DNA from: Pseudomonas sp. 30_B | GTDB taxonomy: Bacteria > Pseudomonadota > Gammaproteobacteria > Pseudomonadales > Pseudomonadaceae | Assembly (NCBI RefSeq): GCF_017491605.1 | Contig: NZ_JAFGYY010000019.1 | Span: 1 to 64,000, forward strand | Direction: 5' to 3' | DNA length: 64,000 bases | Shown here: in pieces, positions 27,998-35,424 of the stretch | How the letters are laid out: each line of letters begins with the position of its first letter | Numbering within the stretch: position 1 is the stretch's first letter | Made by a program: the position numbers and the translations under genes | Notes under the pieces: model-generated | What the model saw: only the letters and a program-made list of their open reading frames with translations | Database searches by the model: none | What the model was told of the DNA's origin: nothing

Positions 27998-29677
27998 ATG
28001 ACCCAGAAGAAAAACAACGATCTGCCTCAGCAAGCCGCGGAGAATACGCTCAACCTCAATCCGGTGATCGGCATTCGTGGCAAGGACCTGCTTACCTCTG
28101 CCCGCATGGTGCTGCTGCAAGCGATCAAGCAGCCCTTCCACAGTGCCAAGCACGTGACCCATTTCGGCCTCGAGCTGAAGAACGTGCTGCTGGGCAAATC
28201 CGAACTCAAGCCCGCCGACGACGACCGTCGCTTCAACGACCCGGCCTGGAGCCAGAACCCGCTCTACCGACGCTACCTGCAGACCTACCTGGCCTGGCGC
28301 AAGGAACTGCATTCGTGGATCGGCGACAGCGACCTGTCGGCGCAGGACATCAGCCGCGGCCAGTTCGTCATCAACCTGATGACCGAAGCCATGGCGCCGA
28401 CCAACACGCTTTCCAACCCGGCGGCGGTCAAGCGTTTCTTCGAGACCGGCGGCAAAAGCCTGCTCGACGGCCTCACCCACCTGGCCAAGGACCTGGTGAA
28501 CAACGGCGGTATGCCCAGCCAGGTGAACATGGAAGCCTTCGAGGTCGGCAAGAACCTGGCCCTGACCGAAGGCGCGGTGGTGTTCCGCAACGACGTGCTG
28601 GAGCTGATCCAGTACAAGCCGATCACCGAGAGCGTGCACGAGCGCCCGCTGCTGGTGGTGCCGCCGCAGATCAACAAGTTCTACGTCTTCGACCTGTCCC
28701 CGGAGAAGAGCCTGGCGCGCTTCTCCCTGCGCAACAGCGTGCAGACCTTCATCGTCAGCTGGCGCAACCCGACCAAGGCGCAGCGCGAATGGGGCCTGAC
28801 CACCTACATCGAGGCGCTCAAGGAAGCCATCGACGTGGTCCTGGCCATCACCGGCAGCAAGGACCTGAACATGCTCGGCGCCTGCTCCGGCGGCATCACC
28901 ACCGTGACGCTGCTGGGCCACTACGCCGCCCTGGGCGAGAACAAGGTGCACGCCTTCACCCAGATGGTCAGCGTGCTCGACTTCGAGATGAACACCCAGA
29001 TCGCCCTGTTCGCCGACGAGAAGACCCTGGAGACCGCCAAGCGCCGCTCGTACCAGTCCGGCGTTCTGGAAGGCAAGGACATGGCCAAGGTGTTCGCCTG
29101 GATGCGTCCCAACGACCTGATCTGGAACTACTGGGTCAACAACTACCTGCTGGGCAACGAGCCTCCGGCGTTCGACATCCTGTTCTGGAACAACGACACC
29201 ACGCGCCTGCCGGCCGCGCTGCACGGCGAGCTGGTGGAGATGTTCAAGACCAACCCGCTGACCCGCGCCGGCGCGCTGGAAGTGGCCGGCACGCCGATCG
29301 ACCTCAAGCAGGTCACCTGCGATTTCTATTGCGTGGCCGGCCTGTCCGACCACATCACGCCCTGGGAAGCCTGCTACCGCTCCGCGCGGCTGCTGGGCGG
29401 GAAGTGTGAATTCATCCTGTCCAACAGCGGGCACATCCAGAGCATCCTCAACCCGCCGGGCAACCCCAAGGCACGCTTCATGACCGGACCGGAGCTTTCC
29501 GTCGATCCGAAGACCTGGCAGGAAAACGCCAGCAAGCACGCCGACTCCTGGTGGCTGCACTGGCAGAACTGGCTGGCCGAGCGTTCGGGCAAGACCCGCA
29601 AGGCACCCACCACGCTGGGCTGCAAGGCCCACCCGGCCGGCGAAGCCGCTCCCGGAACCTACGTACACGAACGATGA
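27998..29677 (+). CDS. phaC1: Class II PHA synthase PhaC1
   Basis: 559 aa. Polymerises medium-chain-length (R)-3-hydroxyacyl-CoA into PHA at the granule surface. The alpha/beta-hydrolase fold has the lipase-like box with Cys296 (GACSGG), Asp451 (GLSDHITPW) and His479 (SNSGHIQSI), exactly the class II triad positions. Other conserved blocks are VVPPQINKFY, WMRPNDLIWNYWVNNYLLG and APGTYVHER at the C-terminus. The stop overlaps phaZ by ATGA. An A-rich run over codons 4-7 resembles an Hfq/Crc target. Paralogue: phaC2 at 30992-32674. Confidence 0.97.
   Translation: MTQKKNNDLPQQAAENTLNLNPVIGIRGKDLLTSARMVLLQAIKQPFHSAKHVTHFGLELKNVLLGKSELKPADDDRRFNDPAWSQNPLYRRYLQTYLAWRKELHSWIGDSDLSAQDISRGQFVINLMTEAMAPTNTLSNPAAVKRFFETGGKSLLDGLTHLAKDLVNNGGMPSQVNMEAFEVGKNLALTEGAVVFRNDVLELIQYKPITESVHERPLLVVPPQINKFYVFDLSPEKSLARFSLRNSVQTFIVSWRNPTKAQREWGLTTYIEALKEAIDVVLAITGSKDLNMLGACSGGITTVTLLGHYAALGENKVHAFTQMVSVLDFEMNTQIALFADEKTLETAKRRSYQSGVLEGKDMAKVFAWMRPNDLIWNYWVNNYLLGNEPPAFDILFWNNDTTRLPAALHGELVEMFKTNPLTRAGALEVAGTPIDLKQVTCDFYCVAGLSDHITPWEACYRSARLLGGKCEFILSNSGHIQSILNPPGNPKARFMTGPELSVDPKTWQENASKHADSWWLHWQNWLAERSGKTRKAPTTLGCKAHPAGEAAPGTYVHER
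28007..28020 (+). promoter_or_regulatory. Candidate Hfq/Crc catabolite-control motif in phaC1 codons 4-7
   Basis: AAGAAAAACAACGA contains overlapping AANAANAA repeats right after the start codon. In P. putida the phaC1 start region is a reported Crc/Hfq target with a similar A-rich run, so carbon-catabolite repression of PhaC1 translation is plausible here. Confidence 0.45.
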
Positions 29678-30675
29678 AGACAGAACCTGTCCCGCCCGTC
29701 GGCGCCGCCCTGGACGACGCCTCCCTGCAACCGGTAGCGGCCACCGAGGTGGTCGCCGCGCCCCGGCGCGCCAAGGTCCGGCGTAGCAGCCCGGAGGTGT
29801 TGCCGGACAAGGCACCGGCCGCCCAGCCCTTCGAGTTCCGCACCATCGAGCTCGACGGGCAGACCATCCGCACCGCCGTACGGCCGGGCAAGGAACACAC
29901 GACACCGCTGCTGATCTTCAATGGCATCGGCGCCAACCTTGAGCTGGTGTTCCCCTTCGTCGCCGCGCTGGACCCGGATCTGGAGGTGATCGCCTTCGAC
30001 GTCCCCGGCGTCGGCGGTTCCTCCACCCCCAGTACGCCGTACCGCTTCCCGGGCCTGGCCAAGCTGGCCGCTCGGATGCTCGACTACCTGGACTACGGCC
30101 AGGTGACGGCCATCGGCGTGTCCTGGGGTGGCGCGCTGGCGCAGCAGTTCGCCCATGACTATCCGGAGCGCTGCAAGAAACTGATCCTCGCCGCCACCGC
30201 CGCCGGCGCGGTGATGGTGCCGGGCAAGCCCAAGGTGCTCTGGCGCATGGCCAGTCCACGGCGCTACATCCAGCCGTCCTACGGCATACACATCGCCCCG
30301 GACATCTATGGCGGCGCCTTCCGCCGCGACCCCAAGCTGGCCCTGGCCTTCGCCAGCAAGGCGCGCTCGTCGGGCAAGATGGGCTATTACTGGCAACTGT
30401 TCGCCGGTCTCGGCTGGACCAGCATCCACTGGCTGCACAAGATCCGCCAGCCGACGCTGATCCTGGCCGGCGACGACGACCCGATCATCCCGCTGATCAA
30501 CATGCGCATGCTCGCCTGGCGCATCCCCAACGCGGAGCTGCACGTGATCGACGACGGCCACCTGTTCCTGGTGACCCGCGCCGAAACCGTGGCGCCGATC
30601 ATCATGAAGTTCCTCCAGGAGGAGCGGCAGCGCGCGGTCATCCACCCGCGACCGTTCACGCCCAAGGCCAGCTAG
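29674..30675 (+). CDS. phaZ: Intracellular mcl-PHA depolymerase PhaZ with N-terminal extension
   Basis: 333 aa alpha/beta hydrolase that mobilises stored PHA. Nucleophile box GVSWGG with Ser150, acid in GDDDPIIP and His296 (DDGHLFL). The core from FEFRTIELDGQTIRTAVRPG onward equals the ~283-residue PhaZ of other pseudomonads. About 48 extra N-terminal residues, rich in Ala/Pro/Arg, precede it. The only ATG available is at 29674, overlapping the phaC1 stop (ATGA), so the extension is probably translated by coupling. No signal-peptide character is seen in it. A GTG within the extension, overlapping GGAGG, lacks proper spacing. Confidence 0.92.
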   Translation: MKTEPVPPVGAALDDASLQPVAATEVVAAPRRAKVRRSSPEVLPDKAPAAQPFEFRTIELDGQTIRTAVRPGKEHTTPLLIFNGIGANLELVFPFVAALDPDLEVIAFDVPGVGGSSTPSTPYRFPGLAKLAARMLDYLDYGQVTAIGVSWGGALAQQFAHDYPERCKKLILAATAAGAVMVPGKPKVLWRMASPRRYIQPSYGIHIAPDIYGGAFRRDPKLALAFASKARSSGKMGYYWQLFAGLGWTSIHWLHKIRQPTLILAGDDDPIIPLINMRMLAWRIPNAELHVIDDGHLFLVTRAETVAPIIMKFLQEERQRAVIHPRPFTPKAS

Positions 30676-30712
30676 GTGTCACGGACTCGTCATGAACGGC
30701 GGGCACCCTGCC

Positions 30713-30741
30713 TTGACCAATCGTTGCGCAGTTACTAACAA
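30713..30741 (+). promoter_or_regulatory. Candidate promoter upstream of the phaC2 leader
   Basis: TTGACC (30713-30718), a 17-bp spacer and TAACAA (30736-30741). Transcription would start about 8 bases before the outer arm of the structured element described next. Confidence 0.35.
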
Positions 30742-30755
30742 CAAACAGGCGTGTT

Positions 30756-30889
30756 CACGGGTATCGACACGTAGCGCCTGATTCGGGACAGCAGGTGCCG
30801 ACCGCCCCAAAAGGGGGCCGGACTGCTGCTCGACTGCTGATCCACTGCCCTGTTTTCGGGCAGTCTTTCCTCCCGCGTCGATACCCGTG
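30756..30889 (+). ncRNA. Candidate structured RNA / leader element before phaC2
   Basis: A 13-bp perfect inverted repeat (CACGGGTATCGAC at 30756-30768 with GTCGATACCCGTG at 30877-30889) encloses two further hairpins. One is 30790-30830, with stacked pairings AGCAG/CTGCT, CCG/CGG and GCCCC/GGGGC around AAAA. The other is 30844-30864, ACTGCCC-TGTTTTC-GGGCAGT, followed by CTTTCC. Together they could fold as a three-way junction. I recognise no known RNA family. It may be an sRNA, an attenuating leader of phaC2, or a cruciform DNA site. Confidence 0.5.
30844..30871 (+). terminator. Terminator-like hairpin between phaZ and phaC2
   Basis: ACTGCCC (30844-30850) and GGGCAGT (30858-30864) form a 7-bp stem, followed by CTTTCCT. 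It is the inner hairpin of the larger element and could end the phaC1-phaZ transcript. The T-run is interrupted, so strength is uncertain. Confidence 0.5.
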
Positions 30890-30991
30890 CATCCCTCGAA
30901 CCGGCGGCAGCCGCCTGCGATGGGGTCTTCCCGGCTCCGGTACAGGCTTTGCTTCGCCATTGTCAGGTTGGCCCCTTACGGAGTGCTGTTC

Positions 30992-32674
30992 ATGCGAGAG
31001 AAAGCCGAGCCGGGTAGCGTGCCCGTCCCCACCGAGTTCATGAATGCGCAGAGCGCCATCGTCGGCCTGCGCGGCAGGGACCTGCTCTCCACCCTGCGCA
31101 TGCTCGCCGCGCAGGGGATCCGCCAGCCAGTACACTCGGCGCGGCACCTGGCGGCATTCGGCAAGCAGATGGGCCGGGTGCTGATCGGCGACTCGCCATT
31201 GCAGCCCAATCCGCAGGACGCGCGCTTCCAGGATCCGTCCTGGCGCCTGAATCCGATCTACCGCCGCACCGTGCAGGCCTACCTGGCCTGGCAGAAGCAA
31301 CTGCTGGCCTGGGTCGACGAGAGCAACCTGGACAGCGACGACCGCGCCCGCGCACGCTTCCTGCTGTCGATCCTGTCCGACGCCGCCTCGCCGTCGAACA
31401 CCCTGCTCAACCCGCTGGCGGTAAAGGAGCTGTTCAACACCGGTGGCCAGAGCCTGCTCAAGGGCGTGCAGCACCTGCTCGACGACCTGATGCACAACGG
31501 CGGCATGCCCAGCCAGGTCAACCGCAATGCCTTCGAGATCGGCCAGAACGTCGCCACCACGGCGGGGGCGGTGGTGTTCCGCAACGAGGTGCTGGAGCTG
31601 ATCCAGTACAAGCCGATGGGCGAGCACCTGCATGCCAAGCCGCTGCTGGTCGTGCCGCCGCAGATCAACAAGTTCTACATCTTCGATCTGAGCGTGGAGA
31701 AGAGCTTCGTCCAGTACGCCCTGAAGAACAATCTGCAGGTCTTCATGGTCAGCTGGCGCAACCCCGATGCGCGCCATCGCGAATGGGGGCTGTCGACCTA
31801 CGTCGACGCGCTGGACGCCGCCATCGAAGCCTGCCGCTCGATCAGCGGCAGCCGCAGCGTCAACCTGATGGGCGCCTGCTCCGGCGGCCTGACCATCGCC
31901 GCGCTGCAGGGCCACCTGCAGGCGCGCCGGCAACTGCGCAAGGTCGCCAGCGCCACCTACCTGGTGAGCCTGCTCGACAGCCAGGTGGAAACCCCCGCCG
32001 CGCTGTTCGCCGACGAGCAGACCCTGGAAAGCAGCAAGCGCCGCTCCTACCAGCAGGGCGTGCTGGACGGCCGCGACATGGCCAAGGTCTTCGCCTGGAT
32101 GCGCCCCAACGACCTGATCTGGAACTACTGGGTCAACAACTACCTGTTGGGCAAGGAACCGCCGGCGTTCGACATCCTCTACTGGAACAACGACAACACC
32201 CGCCTGCCGGCCGCGCTGCACGGCGACTTCCTCGACTTCTTCAAGCACAACCCGCTGGCCCGCCCCGGGGCGATGGAGGTCAACGGCACCGCCATCGACC
32301 TGAAGAAGGTCGCGGTGGACAACTTCCACGTGGCCGGCATCACCGACCACATCACGCCCTGGGACGCGGTCTACCGCTCGGCCCTGCTGCTGGGCGGCGA
32401 GAGCCGCTTCATCCTCTCCAACAGCGGGCACATCCAGAGCATCCTCAACCCGCCGGGCAACCCCAAGGCCTGCTACTTCGACAACGGCAAGCTCAGCTCC
32501 GACCCGCGCGCCTGGTACTACGACACCCAGCGCCACGAAGGCAGCTGGTGGCCGCTGTGGCTGGAGTGGATCCAGCAGCGCTCCGGCGAACGCCGTCCGG
32601 TGAGTTTCGAACTGGGCAATGCCGAGTACCCGGCAAAGGAAGCCGCGCCGGGCACCTATGTGCACGTACGTTGA
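30992..32674 (+). CDS. phaC2: Class II PHA synthase PhaC2
   Basis: 560 aa, the second synthase of the cluster. Start at 30992 (GGAG ~9 bases upstream) opens MREKAEPGSVPVP. The triad is Cys296 (GACSGG), Asp452 (GITDHITPW) and His480 (SNSGHIQSI). It shares long identical blocks with PhaC1 (VVPPQINKFY, WMRPNDLIWNYWVNNYLLG), but its N-terminus differs. It has a separate 316-bp upstream region containing a candidate promoter and the nested hairpin element, so expression need not follow phaC1-phaZ. A REPIN follows the stop. Confidence 0.96.
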   Translation: MREKAEPGSVPVPTEFMNAQSAIVGLRGRDLLSTLRMLAAQGIRQPVHSARHLAAFGKQMGRVLIGDSPLQPNPQDARFQDPSWRLNPIYRRTVQAYLAWQKQLLAWVDESNLDSDDRARARFLLSILSDAASPSNTLLNPLAVKELFNTGGQSLLKGVQHLLDDLMHNGGMPSQVNRNAFEIGQNVATTAGAVVFRNEVLELIQYKPMGEHLHAKPLLVVPPQINKFYIFDLSVEKSFVQYALKNNLQVFMVSWRNPDARHREWGLSTYVDALDAAIEACRSISGSRSVNLMGACSGGLTIAALQGHLQARRQLRKVASATYLVSLLDSQVETPAALFADEQTLESSKRRSYQQGVLDGRDMAKVFAWMRPNDLIWNYWVNNYLLGKEPPAFDILYWNNDNTRLPAALHGDFLDFFKHNPLARPGAMEVNGTAIDLKKVAVDNFHVAGITDHITPWDAVYRSALLLGGESRFILSNSGHIQSILNPPGNPKACYFDNGKLSSDPRAWYYDTQRHEGSWWPLWLEWIQQRSGERRPVSFELGNAEYPAKEAAPGTYVHVR

Positions 32675-32689
32675 AGCCCCGTCCCACCG

Positions 32690-32756
32690 GTAGGAGCGAG
32701 CTTGCTCGCGAACCAGCCCCGCAGCGGGGCTCATCGCGAGCAAGCTCGCTCCTACG
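32690..32756. repeat. REPIN (GTAGGAGCGAGC type)
   Basis: GTAGGAGCGAGCTTGCTCGC and a mirrored GCGAGCAAGCTCGCTCCTAC enclose a third small hairpin (GCCCCGC/GCGGGGC). It sits between phaC2 and phaD. Confidence 0.9.
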
Positions 32757-32856
32757 AAAAGCCCGAGGCCATGCGGAAGTTTGAAACCGTCCGATTGGCA
32801 GCCACCCACCCCTGAAGCTATCGTCGGCCACCACTGCGGCCAGAACCAGAACACGG

Positions 32857-33471
32857 ATGAAAACGCGCGACCGAATCCTCGAGTGTGCTCTGCTGCTGTT
32901 CAACGAGCGGGGCGAACCCAATGTCTCCACCCTGGAGATCGCCACCGAGCTGGGCATCAGCCCCGGCAACCTCTACTACCACTTCCACGGCAAGGAGCCG
33001 CTGGTGCTGGCGCTGTTCGAACGCTTCCAGGAGGAGCTCGCGCCCCTGCTCGATCCGCCGGAAGACGTTCGCCTGGGCGCCGAGGACTACTGGCTGTTCC
33101 TGCACCTGATCGTCGAGCGGCTGGCGCACTACCGCTTCCTGTTCCAGGACCTCTCCAACCTCGCCGGACGCCTGACCAAGCTGGCGCGCGGCATGCGCAG
33201 CTGGCTCAACGGACTCAAGCGCACCCTGGCGACCCTGCTGGCCCAGCTCAAGGCCCGCGGCGAACTGGACAGCGATACCGAGTCCCTCGGCCAACTGGTC
33301 GAGCAGATCACCCTGACCCTGCTGTTCTCCCTCGACTACCAGCGCATCCTCGGCCACCCCGGCGACGTGCGCCATGTGGTCTACCAGGTGATGATGCTGG
33401 TCGCGCCGCACCTGCGCGACGACTCGCGGCAGATCGCCGAACGCCTGGCCGAGCGCTACCTCGGGCACTGA
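32857..33471 (+). CDS. phaD: TetR-family PHA regulator PhaD
   Basis: 204 aa. TetR-type helix-turn-helix at the N-terminus (TRDRILECALLLFNERG, then EIATELGISPGNLYYHFHGK). A larger helical ligand-binding domain follows, ending with LVAPHLRDDSRQIAERLAERYL. In P. putida PhaD activates the phaC1 and phaI promoters in response to a fatty-acid-derived ligand. The gene lies 182 bases after phaC2, with a REPIN in between, and is convergent with phaF. The start is the ATG at 32857; no strong ribosome-binding site precedes it. Confidence 0.92.
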   Translation: MKTRDRILECALLLFNERGEPNVSTLEIATELGISPGNLYYHFHGKEPLVLALFERFQEELAPLLDPPEDVRLGAEDYWLFLHLIVERLAHYRFLFQDLSNLAGRLTKLARGMRSWLNGLKRTLATLLAQLKARGELDSDTESLGQLVEQITLTLLFSLDYQRILGHPGDVRHVVYQVMMLVAPHLRDDSRQIAERLAERYLGH

Positions 33472-33479
33472 AATGAAAA

Positions 33480-33500
33480 CGCCCGGCGCGAGGCCGGGCG
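33480..33500 (-). terminator. Terminator of phaI-phaF
   Basis: CGCCCGGC pairs with GCCGGGCG around a 5-base loop. On the minus strand it is followed by GTTTTCATTT. It lies 20 bases beyond the phaF stop and may serve phaD on the other strand. Confidence 0.75.
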
Positions 33501-33520
33501 TGGGTACGGCGACAGGCTGG

Positions 33521-34417
33521 TCAGGCCTGGGTCGGCGGCGTCACCGGAGCGGCAGCGGGCGTCACCGCCGGTGCAGCGGCAGCGGCGGGAGCTGCCGGAG
33601 CCGGAGTGGCGACCGGAGCGGCCGGCTTGGCAGCGGCAGGCTTGGGTGCAGCCGCTTTCTTCACCGCCGGCTTCTTCGCAGCAGCCGGTTTTGCAGCAGC
33701 CGGTTTCGCTGCGGCAGGTTTCGCCGCGGCGGGCTTGGCAGCAGCCTTGGCGGCCGGTTTTGCAGCAGGCTTGGCCGCCGGCTTCGCAGCCGGTTTGGCG
33801 GCAGCCTTGGCAGCAGGCTTCGCGGCAGCTTTCGCAGCCGGCTTGGCCGCCGGTTTCGCCGCGGCCTTGGCAGCGGGTTTGGCTGCCGCGGTCTTCGCAG
33901 CGGGTTTCGCAGCCGGTTTGGCGGCGGCTTTCGCTGCGGGCTTGGCGGCGGCCTTGGCAGCCGGCTTGGCGGCAGCTTTCGCGGCCGGTTTGGCGGCTGG
34001 CTTGACGCTGACGCCGGTGAGCTTCTCGATCTGCTTGGTCAGGCTCTCGACCTTGCTGTGCAGGTCCTTCACCTCACGGCTGCTCGGCACGCCCAGGCGG
34101 GAGATCGCACTGTTCAGGCGCTTGTCGAACGCCTCTTCCAGCTCGCCCCACTTGTCGATTGCCTTGCCCTTCACCGCTTCCACCTTGGACTTGGCGGAGC
34201 GCGCCGAAGACTTCACTGCGCCAACGGACTTGTCGACTTCGGTCTTGGCTTCCTTCTCAGCCTTCTCGCCGTCCTTGACCAGGGTCTCGAACAACTTGCT
34301 GCCGTCCTTGCTGACCTTCGAGTAGGCCCCCAAGCCGGCCAGCCAGATCTGCCGCGAGTATTTCTCGATCTCGCCGATCCAACTGGACTCTTTATCGGTA
34401 GTTTTTTTGCCAGCCAT
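33521..34417 (-). CDS. phaF: Phasin PhaF with histone H1-like AAKP repeat tail
   Basis: 298 aa, granule-associated and nucleoid-binding protein that segregates PHA granules at division. The start at 34417 has a strong AAGGAGAGC site. The N-terminal phasin domain (~1-140) includes SRQIWLAGLGAYSKV and a leucine-zipper-like heptad region. After GVSVKPAAKPAAK the C-terminal half is an Ala/Lys/Pro repeat (AAKPA units, ~residues 145-275) ending in an Ala/Pro-rich stretch. The low-complexity basic tail binds DNA non-specifically in P. putida. The repeat produces spurious ORFs on the other strand. It is co-transcribed with phaI, 10 bases upstream. Confidence 0.95.
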   Translation of the reverse strand: MAGKKTTDKESSWIGEIEKYSRQIWLAGLGAYSKVSKDGSKLFETLVKDGEKAEKEAKTEVDKSVGAVKSSARSAKSKVEAVKGKAIDKWGELEEAFDKRLNSAISRLGVPSSREVKDLHSKVESLTKQIEKLTGVSVKPAAKPAAKAAAKPAAKAAAKPAAKAAAKPAAKPAAKTAAAKPAAKAAAKPAAKPAAKAAAKPAAKAAAKPAAKPAAKPAAKPAAKAAAKPAAAKPAAAKPAAAKPAAAKKPAVKKAAAPKPAAAKPAAPVATPAPAAPAAAAAPAVTPAAAPVTPPTQA

Positions 34418-34427
34418 CCTGCTCTCC

Positions 34428-34838
34428 TTATTGAGTTCTCGCGACACGCTCGAGCACTTCGCTCAGCGAATCCAGCTTAGCAGAGAGCGCCGCCACATCG
34501 CGCCTGGAGGGAATTCCGAGACGATTGAGAGCGGAGGCGACACGGGCGTCGAACGCCTCTTCGATCTTGTCCAGGTTGAACTTGGCCTTCACGCTGTGCA
34601 GGCGGCCCTTGACGTTGTCGTTGGCGGCGTCGATCTGGGTGGTGACCAGCTCGCGGCCCTTCTTCTCCACGGACTCGCCGGACTTGACCAGCTCCTTGAA
34701 GTACTCGCTGCCTTCATGGCCGACCTTGGCGTAGGTGCCCAGGCCCGCGAGCCAGATCTGCCGCGCGTAGCGCTTGGCATCGGAGTAGAGGGAGGATTCG
34801 AGTTCTTCGACTTTCTTCTTGCTGACAGCCTTGGCCAT
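34428..34838 (-). CDS. phaI: Phasin PhaI
   Basis: 136 aa phasin coating PHA granules. It shares the RQIWLAGLGTYAKVG motif and the C-terminal FDARVASALNRLGIPSRRDV block with PhaF but lacks the basic repeat tail. The ATG at 34838 follows a GAGGTG site. A promoter-like pair lies at 34922-34951 and an ATTCGA-N5-TCGAAT palindrome in its leader. It is the first gene of the phaI-phaF unit. Confidence 0.93.
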   Translation of the reverse strand: MAKAVSKKKVEELESSLYSDAKRYARQIWLAGLGTYAKVGHEGSEYFKELVKSGESVEKKGRELVTTQIDAANDNVKGRLHSVKAKFNLDKIEEAFDARVASALNRLGIPSRRDVAALSAKLDSLSEVLERVARTQ

Positions 34839-34860
34839 GGTGGCACCTCACAGGGTTCGG

Positions 34861-34877
34861 ATTCGATGATGTCGAAT
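34861..34877. promoter_or_regulatory. Palindrome in the phaI leader
   Basis: ATTCGA (34861-34866), TGATG, TCGAAT (34872-34877): a perfect 6-bp dyad 23 bases before the phaI ATG. It could be a PhaD operator half-site pair or an RNA hairpin in front of the ribosome-binding site. No clear match was found upstream of phaC1, only a lone ATTCGAA at ~27609. Confidence 0.35.
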
Positions 34878-34921
34878 AGCTGCCCGCGAAAGGCGGGACT
34901 GTGGGCCAAGGTATCGGGGAA

Positions 34922-34951
34922 AATTAGAAAACACATACCAGCGTGCGCAAT
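34922..34951 (-). promoter_or_regulatory. Candidate phaI promoter
   Basis: Minus strand TTGCGC (34951-34946), an 18-bp spacer and TAATTT (34927-34922), about 85 bases before the phaI start. Confidence 0.5.
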
Positions 34952-34965
34952 GCCGCCGGCGCCGT

Positions 34966-35000
34966 CGAAAAACGGCCAGGGCCCCGCGGGGAACGGGGCC
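34966..35000 (-). terminator. Terminator-like hairpin after the PHA granule gene
   Basis: GGCCCCG and CGGGGCC arms (34980-34986 and 34994-35000) form a stem. On the minus strand the sequence then reads CTGGCCGTTTTTCG, giving a T-run about 8 bases later. Confidence 0.5.
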
Positions 35001-35008
35001 GGCGGGAA

Positions 35009-35284
35009 TCAGGCCAGGGCCTTGTCCAGCGCGCGCTCGATCTCGCCCTTGAGCAGGCCGCTCATGGCCGAGAGCATCAGGCCCAGCTTCACGTCCACCG
35101 CGATCCGGTCCTCGCCCACCTCGATGCGCCCGTCCACGCCGCTGCGCTTGATCACCAGGGTGTCGCCCTGCCACTCGCTGCTCACGCCGTGCTCGCGGTT
35201 GAGCTTGTCGGCAAGCTTTTCCGCCTTGGCACGGGCGGCCTCGCGGCCGAGGGAATGGGGACGTTCGACGTGGATACGGGACAT
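35009..35284 (-). CDS. Polyhydroxyalkanoic acid system (PHA_gran_rgn) family protein
   Basis: 91 aa. Matches the small PF09650 family found beside phasin genes: SRIHVERPHSLGREAARAKAEKLADKL, then WQGDTLVIKRSGVDG and LSAMSGLLKGEIERALDKAL. The predicted fold is a small alpha/beta domain. No catalytic residues are evident. It is upstream of phaI on the same strand and divergent from ubiE. A granule-related function is inferred from context. Confidence 0.85.
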   Translation of the reverse strand: MSRIHVERPHSLGREAARAKAEKLADKLNREHGVSSEWQGDTLVIKRSGVDGRIEVGEDRIAVDVKLGLMLSAMSGLLKGEIERALDKALA

Positions 35285-35424
35285 GCTGGAGCTCCGGGAC
35301 TGACTGACCCTGCGATCATACGCGCCGCGCCGTATCGCCGCACCCCGGCGGCGCCCTGACCGGGGCGGCGTTTTCTCTGCTTCCTGTTAGAATGCCCGCC
35401 ACTGACTTCCAGGGTAGAAATGCC

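Noticed and set aside
27539..29905. 788-codon open frame on the minus strand opposite phaC1
   Set aside because: It is antisense to a gene with intact catalytic motifs, its product is low-complexity (Val/Gly/Gln/His-rich) and similar frames occur opposite many high-G+C genes here (for example 9532-11652, 19910-22015, 41669-43876).
33530..34000. Tandem DNA repeat / minisatellite
   Set aside because: It is the in-frame coding repeat of the PhaF histone-like tail.
33473..34480. Ser/Gly/Arg-repeat open frame on the plus strand opposite phaF
   Set aside because: Created by the AAKP codon repeat of phaF read on the other strand; no ribosome-binding site and no family match.
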